This document shows positions 17,165-26,636 of a stretch of DNA of 64,000 bases, in pieces (position 1 is the first letter of the stretch; each line of letters opens with the position of its first letter). The notes under the pieces were generated by a model. The model saw only the letters and a program-made list of their open reading frames with translations. It was not told the origin of the DNA and made no database searches. This DNA comes from Vibrio sp. SS-MA-C1-2 (GTDB lineage: Bacteria > Pseudomonadota > Gammaproteobacteria > Enterobacterales > Vibrionaceae). The stretch lies in the NCBI RefSeq assembly GCF_021513135.1, contig NZ_CP090980.1, positions 806,001 through 870,000 of the forward strand, in the 5' to 3' direction. The translations under genes were made by a program, and so were the position numbers.

Positions 17165-17200
17165 ATTCATAGCAACTCCAATTACTTTGGGTATATACGT
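17165..17200 (+). repeat. ERIC 3'-end remnant
   Basis: TAGCAACTCCAATTACTTTG followed by GGTATATACG matches the ERIC right end only. Confidence 0.5.
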
Positions 17201-17212
17201 ATTTTCAACCTT

Positions 17213-18415
17213 TTAATCAGAAAAATTTGCTGGGATAAAGGACTTTTCATAAACGTTCTCTTCCGCCTTTTTAGCTCTTAGTTGGATGATATTTGCAGTA
17301 ATAGAGACAAGTAATAGCGATATAACCATTGGCCATAACGTACCATTATTAAGAAGTGTCGAAAGAGCACCAATTAAAGCGCCTGTTAAGGCTTGAAATG
17401 CGCCCATTAATGCAGAGGCTGATCCGGTGTTTTTACTATAGTAGCTAATGAAGATTGCATTTAAGTTTGGCGATATCATACCTAATGAGCCAACCGTTAA
17501 GATAATCGTGGCGGAAATAAGATAAATAGAGGCGTTAAAGTAAATGAACACAATCATTAATAGTACATTGACCAATAGTAATTTAACCCCTTTTGATAAG
17601 AGATAATAAGATGAACACGTATCTAATAATCGATTGTTGATACGATTAATAATTGCCATCGCCACAACATTTAAAGAAAAAACGATTGAAAATTGTGTTG
17701 GTGATAAACCAAAATGACGTTGATAAATAAATGATCCATTGGTTAATACAATCAATAGGACACTAAATGAGGCTCCGCGTATGTACATATACCGACAGGC
17801 GAGTTTGTTTTCTAATACATGTTTATATCGTTGAATAACGGACTGATTATCTTTTGCTCGAGAATTATCTTTCGGTAAATATCGATAAATGGCAAAAAGT
17901 GCAAAAAAGCCATAAAGAGCTAAAAAATAAAAGATACCATGCCAGTTTGTTACCATTAAAATCAAAGAGCCTAGAGAGGGAGCAATAGCCGGTGCAATAA
18001 CGGTAATTAAACCAATAAGAGAAAGAAGTTTCGCAGCCTCATTACCAGAGACTCGAGATCGGATAAGCGGCATGACACAAACCATAACAAAGCCGCCGCC
18101 TAAAGCTTCTGTAAATCGTAATAATAATATGCTAGGAAAATGATTAACCATAGTGATTATCAGGCTACTAGAGATATATAGCAGTAAGCCACTTAATATC
18201 ATTGGATAACGACCATATTTATCACTCAGTGGTCCACCGATAAGTTGTCCTATTGCCATGCCAAAAGTGAAAATACTGACAGTGGTAGCAACAAGGCTTA
18301 AATCTTTATGAAGAAAAATGGCCATATCGGGCAATGCAGGGATATAGCCATCCATTGCTAGAGGTGCAATAGATATCATAATGGCCATGAGGACAGCAAA
18401 TGCTTTGTTATTCAT
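17213..18415 (-). CDS. Bcr/CflA-type MFS drug efflux transporter
   Basis: 400 aa with twelve predicted membrane segments. The N-terminus has PLAMDGYIPALPDM, typical of the Bcr/CflA (DHA1) branch, the motif A loop GGPLSDKYGRYP lies between segments 2 and 3, and a motif C-like region is VIAPAIAPSLGSLI around residues 138-152. Members export chloramphenicol, sulfonamides, bicyclomycin or dipeptides with protons; the substrate here is not predictable. It is transcribed from the same strand as the truncated LysR gene upstream, which in an intact ancestor may have been its regulator. The coding sequence is complete. Confidence 0.87.
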   Translation of the reverse strand: MNNKAFAVLMAIMISIAPLAMDGYIPALPDMAIFLHKDLSLVATTVSIFTFGMAIGQLIGGPLSDKYGRYPMILSGLLLYISSSLIITMVNHFPSILLLRFTEALGGGFVMVCVMPLIRSRVSGNEAAKLLSLIGLITVIAPAIAPSLGSLILMVTNWHGIFYFLALYGFFALFAIYRYLPKDNSRAKDNQSVIQRYKHVLENKLACRYMYIRGASFSVLLIVLTNGSFIYQRHFGLSPTQFSIVFSLNVVAMAIINRINNRLLDTCSSYYLLSKGVKLLLVNVLLMIVFIYFNASIYLISATIILTVGSLGMISPNLNAIFISYYSKNTGSASALMGAFQALTGALIGALSTLLNNGTLWPMVISLLLVSITANIIQLRAKKAEENVYEKSFIPANFSD

Positions 18416-18650
18416 AATCGCTCCAGAGTGAATTGAGCCTATTATATTAATGAATGCATAATAATGTTATGTAGAAAATAGAAACCTTATATTTGGAAAT
18501 TCTTTCTATGTTTCATTTGGGTAAAAAATAGGTTTATATTATTAGGTATTATAAGCAATGGAATTACTTTTTATTTGCCAACTTAAACGAAAAAAATCAT
18601 TGAAAAAATAGAAATATCATCGATATGTTTGCAGTTTTAATGCTGTTTGA

Positions 18651-18900
18651 TTAATCTTCAATTCGACGAGGATTATGAACATAGCGTTGATAAAATTGCT
18701 TGAACTCTTGGATAAATATTTTGAATCGTTCAGGTAGTTGGCTATTTTGTTTATACAAAATCAGCATATTACCGCTTTTAAACCATTCACCAGAAAAAAG
18801 TTTCACAAGCTCACCTGTTGATTCATAATTTACTGCTAAATGATGAGGAAGCAGCGCAATACCCATACCATTTATTGCCAAAGAACGAGCAATACTCATA
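18651..18900 (-). pseudogene. LysR-type regulator, C-terminal 80-residue fragment
   Basis: About 82 codons resembling the end of a LysR effector domain: SIARSLAINGMGIALLPHHL, then LVKLFSGEW and the C-terminal helix PERFKIFIQEFKQFY. The N-terminal 210 residues, including the HTH, are missing. The reading ends exactly at a tRNA-derived segment (18901-18935), after which AT-rich non-coding DNA follows. So the gene was cut by an insertion or deletion at that point. An ATG (SMSIARS) lies at the junction but expression of a functional protein is unlikely. Confidence 0.8.
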
Positions 18901-18935
18901 GAATCGAATCACCGACCCCCGCCATGTCAAGACAG
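18901..18935 (-). other. tRNA-Val(GAC) gene fragment (anticodon arm to T loop), possible att remnant
   Basis: Read on the minus strand, CTGTCTTGACATGGCGGGGG continues with TCGGTGATTCGATTC. This fits the anticodon arm (CTGTC-TTGACAT-GGCGG, anticodon GAC), variable loop and 5' T arm of a valine tRNA. The acceptor stem, D arm and 3' end are missing. On one side it abuts the truncated LysR, on the other AT-rich DNA. tRNA anticodon-to-T-loop segments are usual crossover cores of tyrosine-recombinase islands; no integrase gene is seen nearby. Confidence 0.6.
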
Positions 18936-19485
18936 TTAGATTTAATTATTCTTAATGTTAAATATCTGTTTTTAGTTATTAATGTTATTTTTATCAGTAA
19001 GTTATTATGATTCTAAGATGAATATTTAATTGTTTAAATAATAGGCGGCGACAATATCTGTCACCATAAAGCCATTTTATTTAGATAAAATTAAACAGTC
19101 GAAAATGTATTTAATAATGCAATTATTTTAATCGATTACACTGCGAATTGGTAATTTTTTGTGCTTAGAACTCTGTTATAAAAATGCATGTATAAGATGA
19201 TCGGTGTTGAGAATATCCAAGTTAAAGATAGGGGAGTTATTCTTTAATATGGAGTCTCACTATCAGATGTTGATTGAATATTTATCTGAAATTTTTGACT
19301 GTTTTATTAGCACCTAAAACTACCGCATTTAGAGTGGTTTTTGTCCGCTTAAGCTATAGTCAATACAAGTCGATATTGATGTATATAAATATAATCATTT
19401 ATATTTTTAGCATGAGTTAGGTGATATTTGAGAGGGACATTTCCTTGCTGAGGTTATACTAAGAATGAAACTGAGTTGTCGGAAA
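18936..19485. other. Gene-free AT-rich stretch with one diverged repeat
   Basis: No coding frame can be supported. The segment 19230-19360 (TATGGAGTCTCACTATCAGA ... TTTTTGTCCGCTTAAGCTA) has a diverged relative at 23325-23425 (TGTGGAGTTTCATAATTAGG ... TTACCCGTTTAGGCTAAGG), so it is part of some old repeat or IS. Confidence 0.4.
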
Positions 19486-20432
19486 ATCGAAAAAGAAGAT
19501 AACTAACTGGAGTGAATATAACCTCGTTTTATGCAAACGAGGCTCAGTGACGTTTTGGATTGACGACTCCGCTGTTGAGGCATGGTAATGTAAGATCCAT
19601 CATGGTAAATATGGTAGAGGCTTCCAATTTTCTGATACCGCTATCGAAACAGTCTTGATGATTAAAGGAGTATTCTCTCTACCGCTACACATGCTTCAAG
19701 GTTTTATCGACTCTATATTTACATTGATGAACCTCCCTTTGCATTCCCCTAACTACACGAGTACCAGCAAGCGTTCAAAGATCGTTCAGGTAAAATATAA
19801 GAATAAATCTACAGGCTCAATTCGCCACATCGTTATTGATTCAAATGATCTGAAAGTCTTTGGGGAAGCTGAATGGAAAGTGAAAAAGCATGGGGCAAAA
19901 AAACGTAGAACTTGGTGTAAGCTGCATCTTGCCGTTGATACTCATGACATTATTAGCGCAGAAGTCAGCCTTGTGAATGTTGGTGATAGTGAAGTCCTGC
20001 CAGCCTTATTGAACCCACTTCGCAGAAAGGTTCATTCCGTATCAGCAGACGGTGCTTACAACACTAAAAAGTGCCATGAAGTATTGCAGACTAAGGGCTG
20101 CAAAAATATTATTCCTCCTAGAAAAGTGCGGGTTACTGAGAAAAAGGACACCCAAGGAATAAAGCAGCCGAGTCACTTAAATACAATACGCTAGCTCTGT
20201 GGGAAACTAATGTTGGTTATCACGACCGTTCAATTTAAGAGACGGCTATGTCCCTATACAAAGGGCTAACTAGCGGTACATTAAGTTTGAGGGCTTATAA
20301 CGCTCAAGTTGGTGAGGCGCTGGTGAATGTCAACGTAATTAATAAAATCCTAGGGCTAGGCATGCCTATTAGAGGCTAGCAGGTAAGTTCTGCAGGATAA
20401 CTGCGCCCTTTATTGATTTGCTCAACAACGCC
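19486..20432 (+). pseudogene. IS5-family (IS903-type) transposase remnant
   Basis: Broken reading frame: NWSEYN...SVTFWIDDSAVEAW then an in-frame TAA (about 19589), HHGKYGRGFQFSDTAIETV, and a good stretch GVFSLPLHMLQGFIDSIFTL...RRTWCKLHLAVDTHDIISAEVSLVNVGDSEVLPALL...VSADGAYNTKKCHEVLQ, with frame loss near 20140. The C-terminus (YKGLTSGTLSLRAYNAQVGE ... ILGLGMPIRG) ends near 20378. The right terminal repeat GATTTGCTCAACAACGCC ends at 20432. The left terminal repeat was not found. The central 179 codons from 19655 are open but lack both ends, so the transposase is inactive. Confidence 0.85.
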
Positions 20433-20574
20433 GTTAGCAATGGCCAAATTGGAAGGGTTAAGTGTTAAAAAAGGCTTAACTACATTTGGATTAAAAACGA
20501 AGCTTTATATAAAAGCTCAAAAAGAAGTACTTAAGGCTTTGCGAGAGATACGCACATCAACTGCGTAACATCAG
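20433..20574 (+). mobile_element. Right-end fragment of the IS701-type element
   Basis: Encodes AKLEGLSVKKGLTTFGLKTK ... KALREIRTSTA and ends ACTGCGTAACATCAG, the same C-terminus and terminal repeat as the copy at 50383-52900 (there inverted). The IS903-type element above appears to have inserted at GTTAGCAATGG within it. Confidence 0.8.
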
Positions 20575-20703
20575 CTAAGTATTTAACTTGAGGGAATGGT
20601 CTTTAATTATGGAATCTTTGTTTTAATTTTAAGAAGGAATAATGAATTGAATGAAAGTATAAAAACAATATGATTTGTTGCTCTTTATCATCAAGGCGTA
20701 ATT

Positions 20704-22716
20704 ATGAAACAGTTACAATCTGCTAACAAAATTAAAAACTACAAATTTTCGAGATATTTGACCACTTCTTTTTTAACTCTTACATTGATATCTCCAGCTG
20801 TTTTTGCTCAAAGTGCATCTACAGTAGACTTACGTATTATAGAAACAAGTGATATCCATATGAATTTTATGGATTATGATTATTATAAAAATAAACCAAC
20901 TGCTCGCTTCGGTTATGCTCGTACAGTGACGTTGATAAAAAATGCGAGAAAAGCGGTTGATAATTCTCTACTGGTTGATAATGGTGATTTACTTCAAGGA
21001 AGTCCGATGGGTGATTGGGCAGCAGATCGAGGTCTTGATCATGGTGAAAAGTTCCCTGCTTATCAAGCAATGAATCCATTACACTATGATGTTGGTAACC
21101 TAGGGAATCATGACTTCAATTATGGTTTGAAATATCAGCATCAAGCAACGAATCAGGCTAATTTCCCTTACATAAATGCCAATGTCTATCTTGATAATGG
21201 ACAGGGTGGCGCTGGAAAGCATGCATATACTCCTTATATTATTGAAAATAAATCTGTTATTGATAGTGAGGGACATAAGCAGAGTATTAAAGTTGGTTTT
21301 ATTGGTTTTGTTCCGCCTCAAATCATGCTTTGGGATGCTAAAAATCTGAAGGGAAAAGTTGTCGTTAAAGATATTGTCGATACAGCAAAAAAATATGTAC
21401 CTGAAATGCGTAAGAAAGGCGCAGATCTAATTATTGCTATTCCACATTCAGGTCTTAATGATGATCCTTACCATAAATTGATGGAAAATGAAGTTTATTA
21501 CTTATCTAAAGTATCAGGTATCGATGGTATTTTATTTGGTCATGCTCATGCTGTTTTTCCTTCATCTGACTTTAGCCATATTCCTGGTGCAGATATTAAA
21601 AATGGCTTATTAAATGGCATCCCATCCGTTATGCCTGGTCGTTATGGTGATCATATTGGTATCCTTGACTATAAATTAAAATTAACTGATGGAAATAAAT
21701 GGTCAATTATTGATAAGCGTGGCTCAACGGAGGCTATTTATGATAAAAAGCATAATAAAGCCTTGGTTAAAGCTGATAAACAAACACAAACGATTTTAAA
21801 AGAAGATCATTTAGAAACAATCAAGTATTTAAATAAAACTATTGGCAAGAGCAATAGTGACATTAATAGTTATTTAGCGTTTGTACAAGATGATCCATCC
21901 ATTCAGATAGTTAATAACGCACAAACAGATTATATAAAGAATGCTCTCAAACATGATAAAGAATTAAGTAAGCTTCCTGTATTATCTGCAGCGGCTCCAT
22001 TTAAGGTGGGTGGACGTAAAAATGATCCTTCAAGTTATACATCTATGCCAAAAGGCGTGTTAACTTTCCGCAATGCATCAGATCTTTATCTTTACCCTAA
22101 TATCTTAATTGCAGTAAAAGCGACAGGTGAGGACGTAAGTAATTGGTTAGAGTGCAGTGTTGGTATGTACAATCAAATTGATCCACAAAGTAGCGAAATA
22201 CAATCTCTTATCAACTGGAATCATCGTAGCTATAACTTTGATGTGATCGATGGGATTAACTATCAAATTGATGTCACCAAACCTGCTCGATTTGATGATA
22301 ATTGTAAGTTAAAAAATCCTAATAGTCATCGAGTTGTTAATTTGACTTATCAAGGAAAACCTATTAATCCACAACAAGAGTTTATTGTCGTAACTAATAA
22401 TTATCGAGCCTTTGGTGGAGGTAATTTTGCAGGAACAGGTAAAGATCATATTGTCTTCTCTGCTCCCGATCAGAATCGACAAGTATTAACTAATTACATT
22501 GAAAAGCAAAGTAAGAAGCAAGGTTATGTTGATACAAAAGTAGATAATAACTGGCGATTACTTCCAATTCAAAGCAATAAAAACCTTGATATTCAATTTG
22601 AAAGTTCACCAAGTGAAAATGCAAAAAGTTATATCAAAACTCATTCAGTGAACCCAACTGAGTTTGTTAAAGATAATAATATTGGTTTTGGTATTTATCG
22701 TCTACATCTTCAATAA
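20704..22716 (+). CDS. cpdB: Periplasmic 2',3'-cyclic-nucleotide 2'-phosphodiesterase/3'-nucleotidase
   Basis: 670 aa (E. coli CpdB is about 647). A long signal peptide ends near residue 37 (LTLISPAVFAQSA). The metallophosphatase motifs are in order: ETSDIHMNF (about 49-57), VDNGDLLQGSPMGDW, GNLGNHDFNYG, IAIPHSGL and LFGHAHAVFP. The 5'-nucleotidase C-terminal domain follows with NASDLYLYPN and NNYRAFGGGNF. It scavenges nucleosides and phosphate from 2',3'-cyclic and 3'-nucleotides in the periplasm. AAGG lies nine bases before the ATG. It stands alone, between IS remnants on both sides, but is itself intact. Confidence 0.95.
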   Translation: MKQLQSANKIKNYKFSRYLTTSFLTLTLISPAVFAQSASTVDLRIIETSDIHMNFMDYDYYKNKPTARFGYARTVTLIKNARKAVDNSLLVDNGDLLQGSPMGDWAADRGLDHGEKFPAYQAMNPLHYDVGNLGNHDFNYGLKYQHQATNQANFPYINANVYLDNGQGGAGKHAYTPYIIENKSVIDSEGHKQSIKVGFIGFVPPQIMLWDAKNLKGKVVVKDIVDTAKKYVPEMRKKGADLIIAIPHSGLNDDPYHKLMENEVYYLSKVSGIDGILFGHAHAVFPSSDFSHIPGADIKNGLLNGIPSVMPGRYGDHIGILDYKLKLTDGNKWSIIDKRGSTEAIYDKKHNKALVKADKQTQTILKEDHLETIKYLNKTIGKSNSDINSYLAFVQDDPSIQIVNNAQTDYIKNALKHDKELSKLPVLSAAAPFKVGGRKNDPSSYTSMPKGVLTFRNASDLYLYPNILIAVKATGEDVSNWLECSVGMYNQIDPQSSEIQSLINWNHRSYNFDVIDGINYQIDVTKPARFDDNCKLKNPNSHRVVNLTYQGKPINPQQEFIVVTNNYRAFGGGNFAGTGKDHIVFSAPDQNRQVLTNYIEKQSKKQGYVDTKVDNNWRLLPIQSNKNLDIQFESSPSENAKSYIKTHSVNPTEFVKDNNIGFGIYRLHLQ

Positions 22717-22747
22717 GATTAATGAATTACGATACTGATTAAAGACT

Positions 22748-22787
22748 CGGTCTATTAAGCATTTTAAACTTGATAGACCTATCTTTT
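22748..22787 (+). terminator. Probable cpdB terminator
   Basis: GGTCTATTAAG pairs with CTTGATAGACC around a TTTTAAA-type loop, followed by TATCTTTT, about 30 bp after the cpdB stop. Confidence 0.75.
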
Positions 22788-23318
22788 GGTCATGACTCCA
22801 ATTTGTTGATTAATGATAGTGCTCTCGGTCAATAAATGTTCTAATAACTTTATCATGTATAAATGCTAACCGTAAAAAACAGATAGTTTTCCTGTTTAAT
22901 TATTTAATCCGTGTTCTTACAGTGAGGTTTGTACGTTCAATTCTTTGTATATAGTATATTACCAATAATATGCTTATTGGCTGGCAAGTGTGGTGAGTAA
23001 ACGTTGAAATTATCAGTACAATTAAATGTTATTAAATAAGGTGTTAGTAATTTTTGTAAGTCTTTGAATACTTCATTATTACGCTTGGCAAAGGCATGCG
23101 CAATAATTCGTTTATAGCGAGGCTCCCAAGCTTTATAAGCATAATCGAGTTGGCACGCTAAACAACAAAACGTTGAAATCCTGCAGCGCCTGTTTTATGC
23201 TTTCGTACATGTTTTGTTTGATGACAAAACCAACAAACCACATCTATTTGAGCCATGTGTATTATCTTCCTTGGTAAGAGGTTATTTTAACATAGAATCA
23301 ACTGGTTGGCGTCATGAT
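22788..23318 (-). mobile_element. IS1-family element with internal deletion
   Basis: Ends GGTCATGACTCCAATTTGTTG (left) and, inverted, CATCATGACGCCAACCAGTTG (right). From an ATG at 23256 the minus strand reads MAQIDVVCWFCHQTKHVRKH (InsA zinc-finger start) and then jumps to the InsB part YKAWEPRYKRIIAHAFAKRN ... FNCTDNFNVYSPHLPANKHI, with several stops and frame changes. At about 530 bp it is shorter than a complete IS1 (near 770 bp). It is inactive. Confidence 0.85.
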
Positions 23319-23633
23319 GAATTCTTTGATGTGGAGTTTCATAATTAGGCATTGGTTAAATATCTATATGAAATTTGAGTGTTTTATTCATAAGTTAGTG
23401 GTTATTACCCGTTTAGGCTAAGGCTAGAGCATTTTAATCGCAAACTTTAAAAGCAGTGAGCGATTCATCGTTCAGAGCTGGATTCTTTTTCTTCCGAGCC
23501 ATGCTTATCTTCTTCGTTGTATCAAACTTAAATAAGTTGAGAGTCTAATGGTAGATTATCACCAATAGAATTCGAGCAACAAATATTAAAAAAGTGTTTG
23601 GATTGACCATAACATTTAGCGTAGCTCTTCTTT
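23319..23633. other. Gene-free stretch
   Basis: Holds the diverged repeat at 23325-23425 and a short minus-strand run MARKKKNPALNDESLTAFKV (about 23440-23500) that may be the start of a lost transposase. Nothing else can be supported. Confidence 0.3.
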
Positions 23634-24179
23634 TCAGTCGATAATCTGTAACACCATCGATTTGGCTGACTGGATCATTCTAACATCCTGGTAAACTAGT
23701 AATTTAGATATAAGCCCTTCGTAAATAAGCTCGATATGTAACAACTGTTCATTATCCTGACAACCCATTATTTTCAGCCTAGACAAAAGCTCATGTTGCA
23801 CAGCTTGCTTGTGCTTCTTTGCGGCAATGTGGATATCATGTTCGAGCTCTGGGTATTCACGACACATGTTTACGAAGATACATCCATGAAACAAACCGGC
23901 GTTAATGATCTCTTCTAACTCTGTGAAAAACCGTAAAAACAGCTCTTTAGGGTCTGTTATATCAACTTTATCTCGCTTCCAGTTAGCTTGTACCCTGTTA
24001 CTAAATTTAGTTAGTGCTTCCACCGCTAAAGCTTCTTTACTACCAAATTGATTGTAAATCGTCTTCTTGGAAACATTGGCGTATTTTGCTATTGAATCTA
24101 CACCCGAAGCATTCATTCCTTGCTCAGATACCAATGCAATGAAGCTATCAATCAAATGATCGCGTTTAGTTGTATTCAT
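23634..24179 (-). CDS. TetR-family repressor
   Basis: 181 aa from MNTTKRDHLIDSF; an ATG two codons earlier is equally possible, while the longer upstream open frame runs through the operator and is not believed. The HTH is TGVD-like: NASGVDSIAKYANVSKKTIYNQFGSKEAL (residues 23-51). The C-terminal ligand domain contains FHGCIFVNMCREYPEL, typical of the TetR_C group whose members sense electrophiles. It is divergent from a GST gene, with two copies of one palindrome in the 150-bp gap, so it very likely represses both itself and the GST. Confidence 0.88.
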   Translation of the reverse strand: MNTTKRDHLIDSFIALVSEQGMNASGVDSIAKYANVSKKTIYNQFGSKEALAVEALTKFSNRVQANWKRDKVDITDPKELFLRFFTELEEIINAGLFHGCIFVNMCREYPELEHDIHIAAKKHKQAVQHELLSRLKIMGCQDNEQLLHIELIYEGLISKLLVYQDVRMIQSAKSMVLQIID

Positions 24180-24231
24180 AATCATCTTTGTATTGTTTTC
24201 TTTTAACCAATTATAACATGTAAATCTAATA

Positions 24232-24249
24232 TTGCACAGATCGGTATAA
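24232..24249. promoter_or_regulatory. TetR operator, TetR-proximal copy
   Basis: TTGCACAGATCGGTATAA, the reverse complement of which (TTATACCGATCTGTGCAA) matches the second site at 24291 at 15 of 18 positions. Confidence 0.7.
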
Positions 24250-24290
24250 CAAATCACTTGTATGTTTAAGTGGATGCTTGTAATATTCAA

Positions 24291-24308
24291 TTACACCGAC
24301 CTGTGTAA
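24291..24308. promoter_or_regulatory. TetR operator, GST-proximal copy
   Basis: TTACACCGACCTGTGTAA, an 18-bp site with perfect 6-bp arms TTACAC/GTGTAA, 23 bp before the GST start codon. Confidence 0.75.
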
Positions 24309-24331
24309 AAACTTAACTATAAGGTTTAATA

Positions 24332-24946
24332 ATGGATATATATAGCTTCCCATACTCACTGCCTTCGTACCGTGCTCGCTTAGCTGCTTCAATGCTAGGC
24401 TACAAATTCAACACTATTAATATTGATTTAATGGCATGTGAACAAAAGTCTGAGTCTTATCTAACAATTAATCCAATCGGAAAGGTTCCTGCTCTAGTTA
24501 ACTCCTATAAGGGCGAAAAACTGGTTATTTCCGATTCAATGGCAATTATTCGTTACTTGGCTCGCTCTAATGAAAGCAATGTTTGGTACCCTGAAGAAGA
24601 ATTAGATGTTGCAGCGAAAATAGATGTTTACTTATCTATGGTTGCAAATGAGCTATTCGAATCTGTGGAAAAAGGCCGGATTATCAAGGCTTTTAAAATG
24701 ATTGATGAAGCAGAGTACCCTGCTTGCTCATCTCTTGCTTATGATCTTTTTACTCAAATTGATGCTGAACTTGCAAAGTCAAAATTCTTAGTGACTGATT
24801 ACATCACTATTGCTGATATTGCTGTTATTTCTACATTAGTTTACTTCGAAGAAGCTGGCCTTTCTTTAGATAATCATCCAAATATTCAACGATGGATGAA
24901 AGAAATTAAGACCTCTGAAGGCTTTATTGTACCTACCTTGTTGTAA
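24332..24946 (+). CDS. Glutathione S-transferase family protein
   Basis: 204 aa. An N-terminal thioredoxin-fold domain (residues 1-80) has the glutathione-site motifs YSFPYSLPSYRARLA, NPIGKVPALV and ISDSMAIIRYLA. The all-helical C-terminal domain has the capping motif VTDYITIADIAV around 155-166. It would conjugate glutathione to electrophiles in the cytoplasm. AAGG lies seven bases before the ATG. Its divergent TetR partner and shared operators point to induction by a small electrophilic or aromatic compound (inference). It is intact. Confidence 0.9.
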   Translation: MDIYSFPYSLPSYRARLAASMLGYKFNTINIDLMACEQKSESYLTINPIGKVPALVNSYKGEKLVISDSMAIIRYLARSNESNVWYPEEELDVAAKIDVYLSMVANELFESVEKGRIIKAFKMIDEAEYPACSSLAYDLFTQIDAELAKSKFLVTDYITIADIAVISTLVYFEEAGLSLDNHPNIQRWMKEIKTSEGFIVPTLL

Positions 24947-26129
24947 GTCTTTAGGCGCATCCTACAGAGTCATTACTCATAAGAGAAATGACTCCCTACA
25001 ACTTATCGGCATTATTATGAAAAGAGCTTTAACCGTGATGTTGCTACTATAAAGAGGGTATCAATTGGAAATATCGGAAAGATTTGGTATTTCCTCCATT
25101 GTGGGTATCAAGTTGATGGTCGCCAAATCATGATCGACTTGAAAAGTGAACGTGACGCTTTGTTGGGGTTGTGTTAATACGATTCCAGGCCAAGAGTGTC
25201 TTATTGGTTATACTAAGTAGCCGTGTGAACGTTACCTTAATGTAACTTATTGATATTGAATGAGCGCCATTATGAAGATCTAGCAAATTCCCGAAAACTT
25301 TTTAGTGCTTACTTAAGTATGTAAACCAACACATTATTAAGATTGATGGTGATATCACTGGAAATGTTGAAGTTAAATCAATTGAATTAAATGAAGACAA
25401 TGTTGCAGTTGAAATAGCTCATATAAACTTAAATGGTGAAGTTAAAACTTTTATTTGTGATGATCCATTAGCGGCAATAGGTCATCGATAAAATGTCGAT
25501 ATTCAAAATGTAGATGTCGCTTTTGATGAATGTGGCGTACTAATGGCTAATTCAAGCACAATATAAATATTTATATTGTAGATGATGAGAGTAATCAACA
25601 GCCTTTACTGAATGAAGCCGTAGAGTAATAACTTATAACTGGAGCTAACATAAATAGTTACCCTGATATCGAATCAGAGCTACGTCACTTTACAACCGGT
25701 ATCGTATTCTCCGCTCCTCAAATAGGTACTATTGGTCAAACATACTGTGAACTAATAAATTATTAATATCATAGTAATTTTTTATCGGTTAAAGGTCTTT
25801 CGTGAATCAAGGATGCGCGAGAGTCATACAACACAATAAATATTTAATGAATGTTTACGGTGAATTTAATTCAAATAAATTTCTTGCTGCAAAATTTTTT
25901 GATTCGGCTTTGGATACATTGCTTAATTATTAGTATGGATACACCAACAAAATATGATTGTTCTTAAAATGCTCAATATACCTTTTTATCATCCAGTGAT
26001 TGAAGAGGTATGAAGAATCGCTCTAAGAGATTTTAACAAGATATCCAGAGCGTGTAACTTTCCAAAAGAAGGCTGCAGTAACTGTATTCCAGACTGCTAA
26101 TTAATTTTAAATCTTTACGAGGTAATATT
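24947..26129. other. 1.2-kb stretch of decayed sequence with a MITE
   Basis: No intact gene. Runs of codons without starts or with stops suggest dead genes: IGKIWYFLHCGYQVDGRQIM (about 25070-25130), IDGDITGNVEVKSIELNEDN ... FDECGVLMANSS (25340-25560, stop at 25489), and NVYGEFNSNKFLAAKFFDSA (25850-25930). I could not assign any of them. A MITE copy lies at 25214-25315. Confidence 0.4.
25214..25315 (+). repeat. 95-bp MITE copy (102 bp here)
   Basis: TAAGTAGCCGTGTGAACGTT at the left, AATGTAACTTATTGATATTG in the middle, CCCGAAAACTTTTTAGTGC and ACTTA at the right; a few extra bases (GATCTAGC) sit in the middle. Confidence 0.85.
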
Positions 26130-26621
26130 ATGTCCAACGTTATTGAATCAAGAGCTGATCAAGTTGCTCTATTAAAAAAACTATTAAAAACAGATAATCG
26201 TGCGATTTCTTATGCTGCATGGGCTGCAGTATTTACAACAGGCAGTACTTACGTTCATGATCTTATTTCAAATGAAATCGAAACTCTTTCTAAACTAGAA
26301 AAGCGAGATGTGGAGTTCGCTGTTGCACGTATGGGCGTCACTAACCCTTACTTTGTTGCACGTCAATTTGTATCTATTGGTTCAGGAGGATCCTTGGAGG
26401 CACTTAACTTCCGTGATTTCCCTCAACTAGATGTCCAAGATGATGTTGCTTATCATCACGCGTGTGTTGCTGTATCTCTAATTAACGGCGGCTACGTTTG
26501 TCTCCGTTCACACGTTACTCAGTTACAAGCAGCAGGCGTTCCTGATCAGGATATCGATACCACAATGCGTATTGCTGCAGTGAGTCACTCCCTAAAAATC
26601 TTAGGTACTATACTAGAGTAA
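26130..26621 (+). CDS. AhpD-like / carboxymuconolactone-decarboxylase fold protein
   Basis: 163 aa all-helical protein resembling CMD/AhpD-like proteins, but the CxxC redox pair is not present. The corresponding segment reads ACVAVSLINGGYVCLRSH (about 111-128), with cysteines 12 apart and a histidine four residues after the second. The N-terminus has RADQVALLKKLLKTDNRAIS and the C-terminus has DIDTTMRIAAVSHSLKILG. AGGTAATATT precedes the ATG. It is the first gene of a three-gene operon with a RarD-like permease (15-bp gap) and a rhodanese protein. Function unknown; a degraded second copy of its C-terminus lies at 28357-28524. Confidence 0.7.
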   Translation: MSNVIESRADQVALLKKLLKTDNRAISYAAWAAVFTTGSTYVHDLISNEIETLSKLEKRDVEFAVARMGVTNPYFVARQFVSIGSGGSLEALNFRDFPQLDVQDDVAYHHACVAVSLINGGYVCLRSHVTQLQAAGVPDQDIDTTMRIAAVSHSLKILGTILE

Positions 26622-26636
26622 CCCTTGGACATAATT

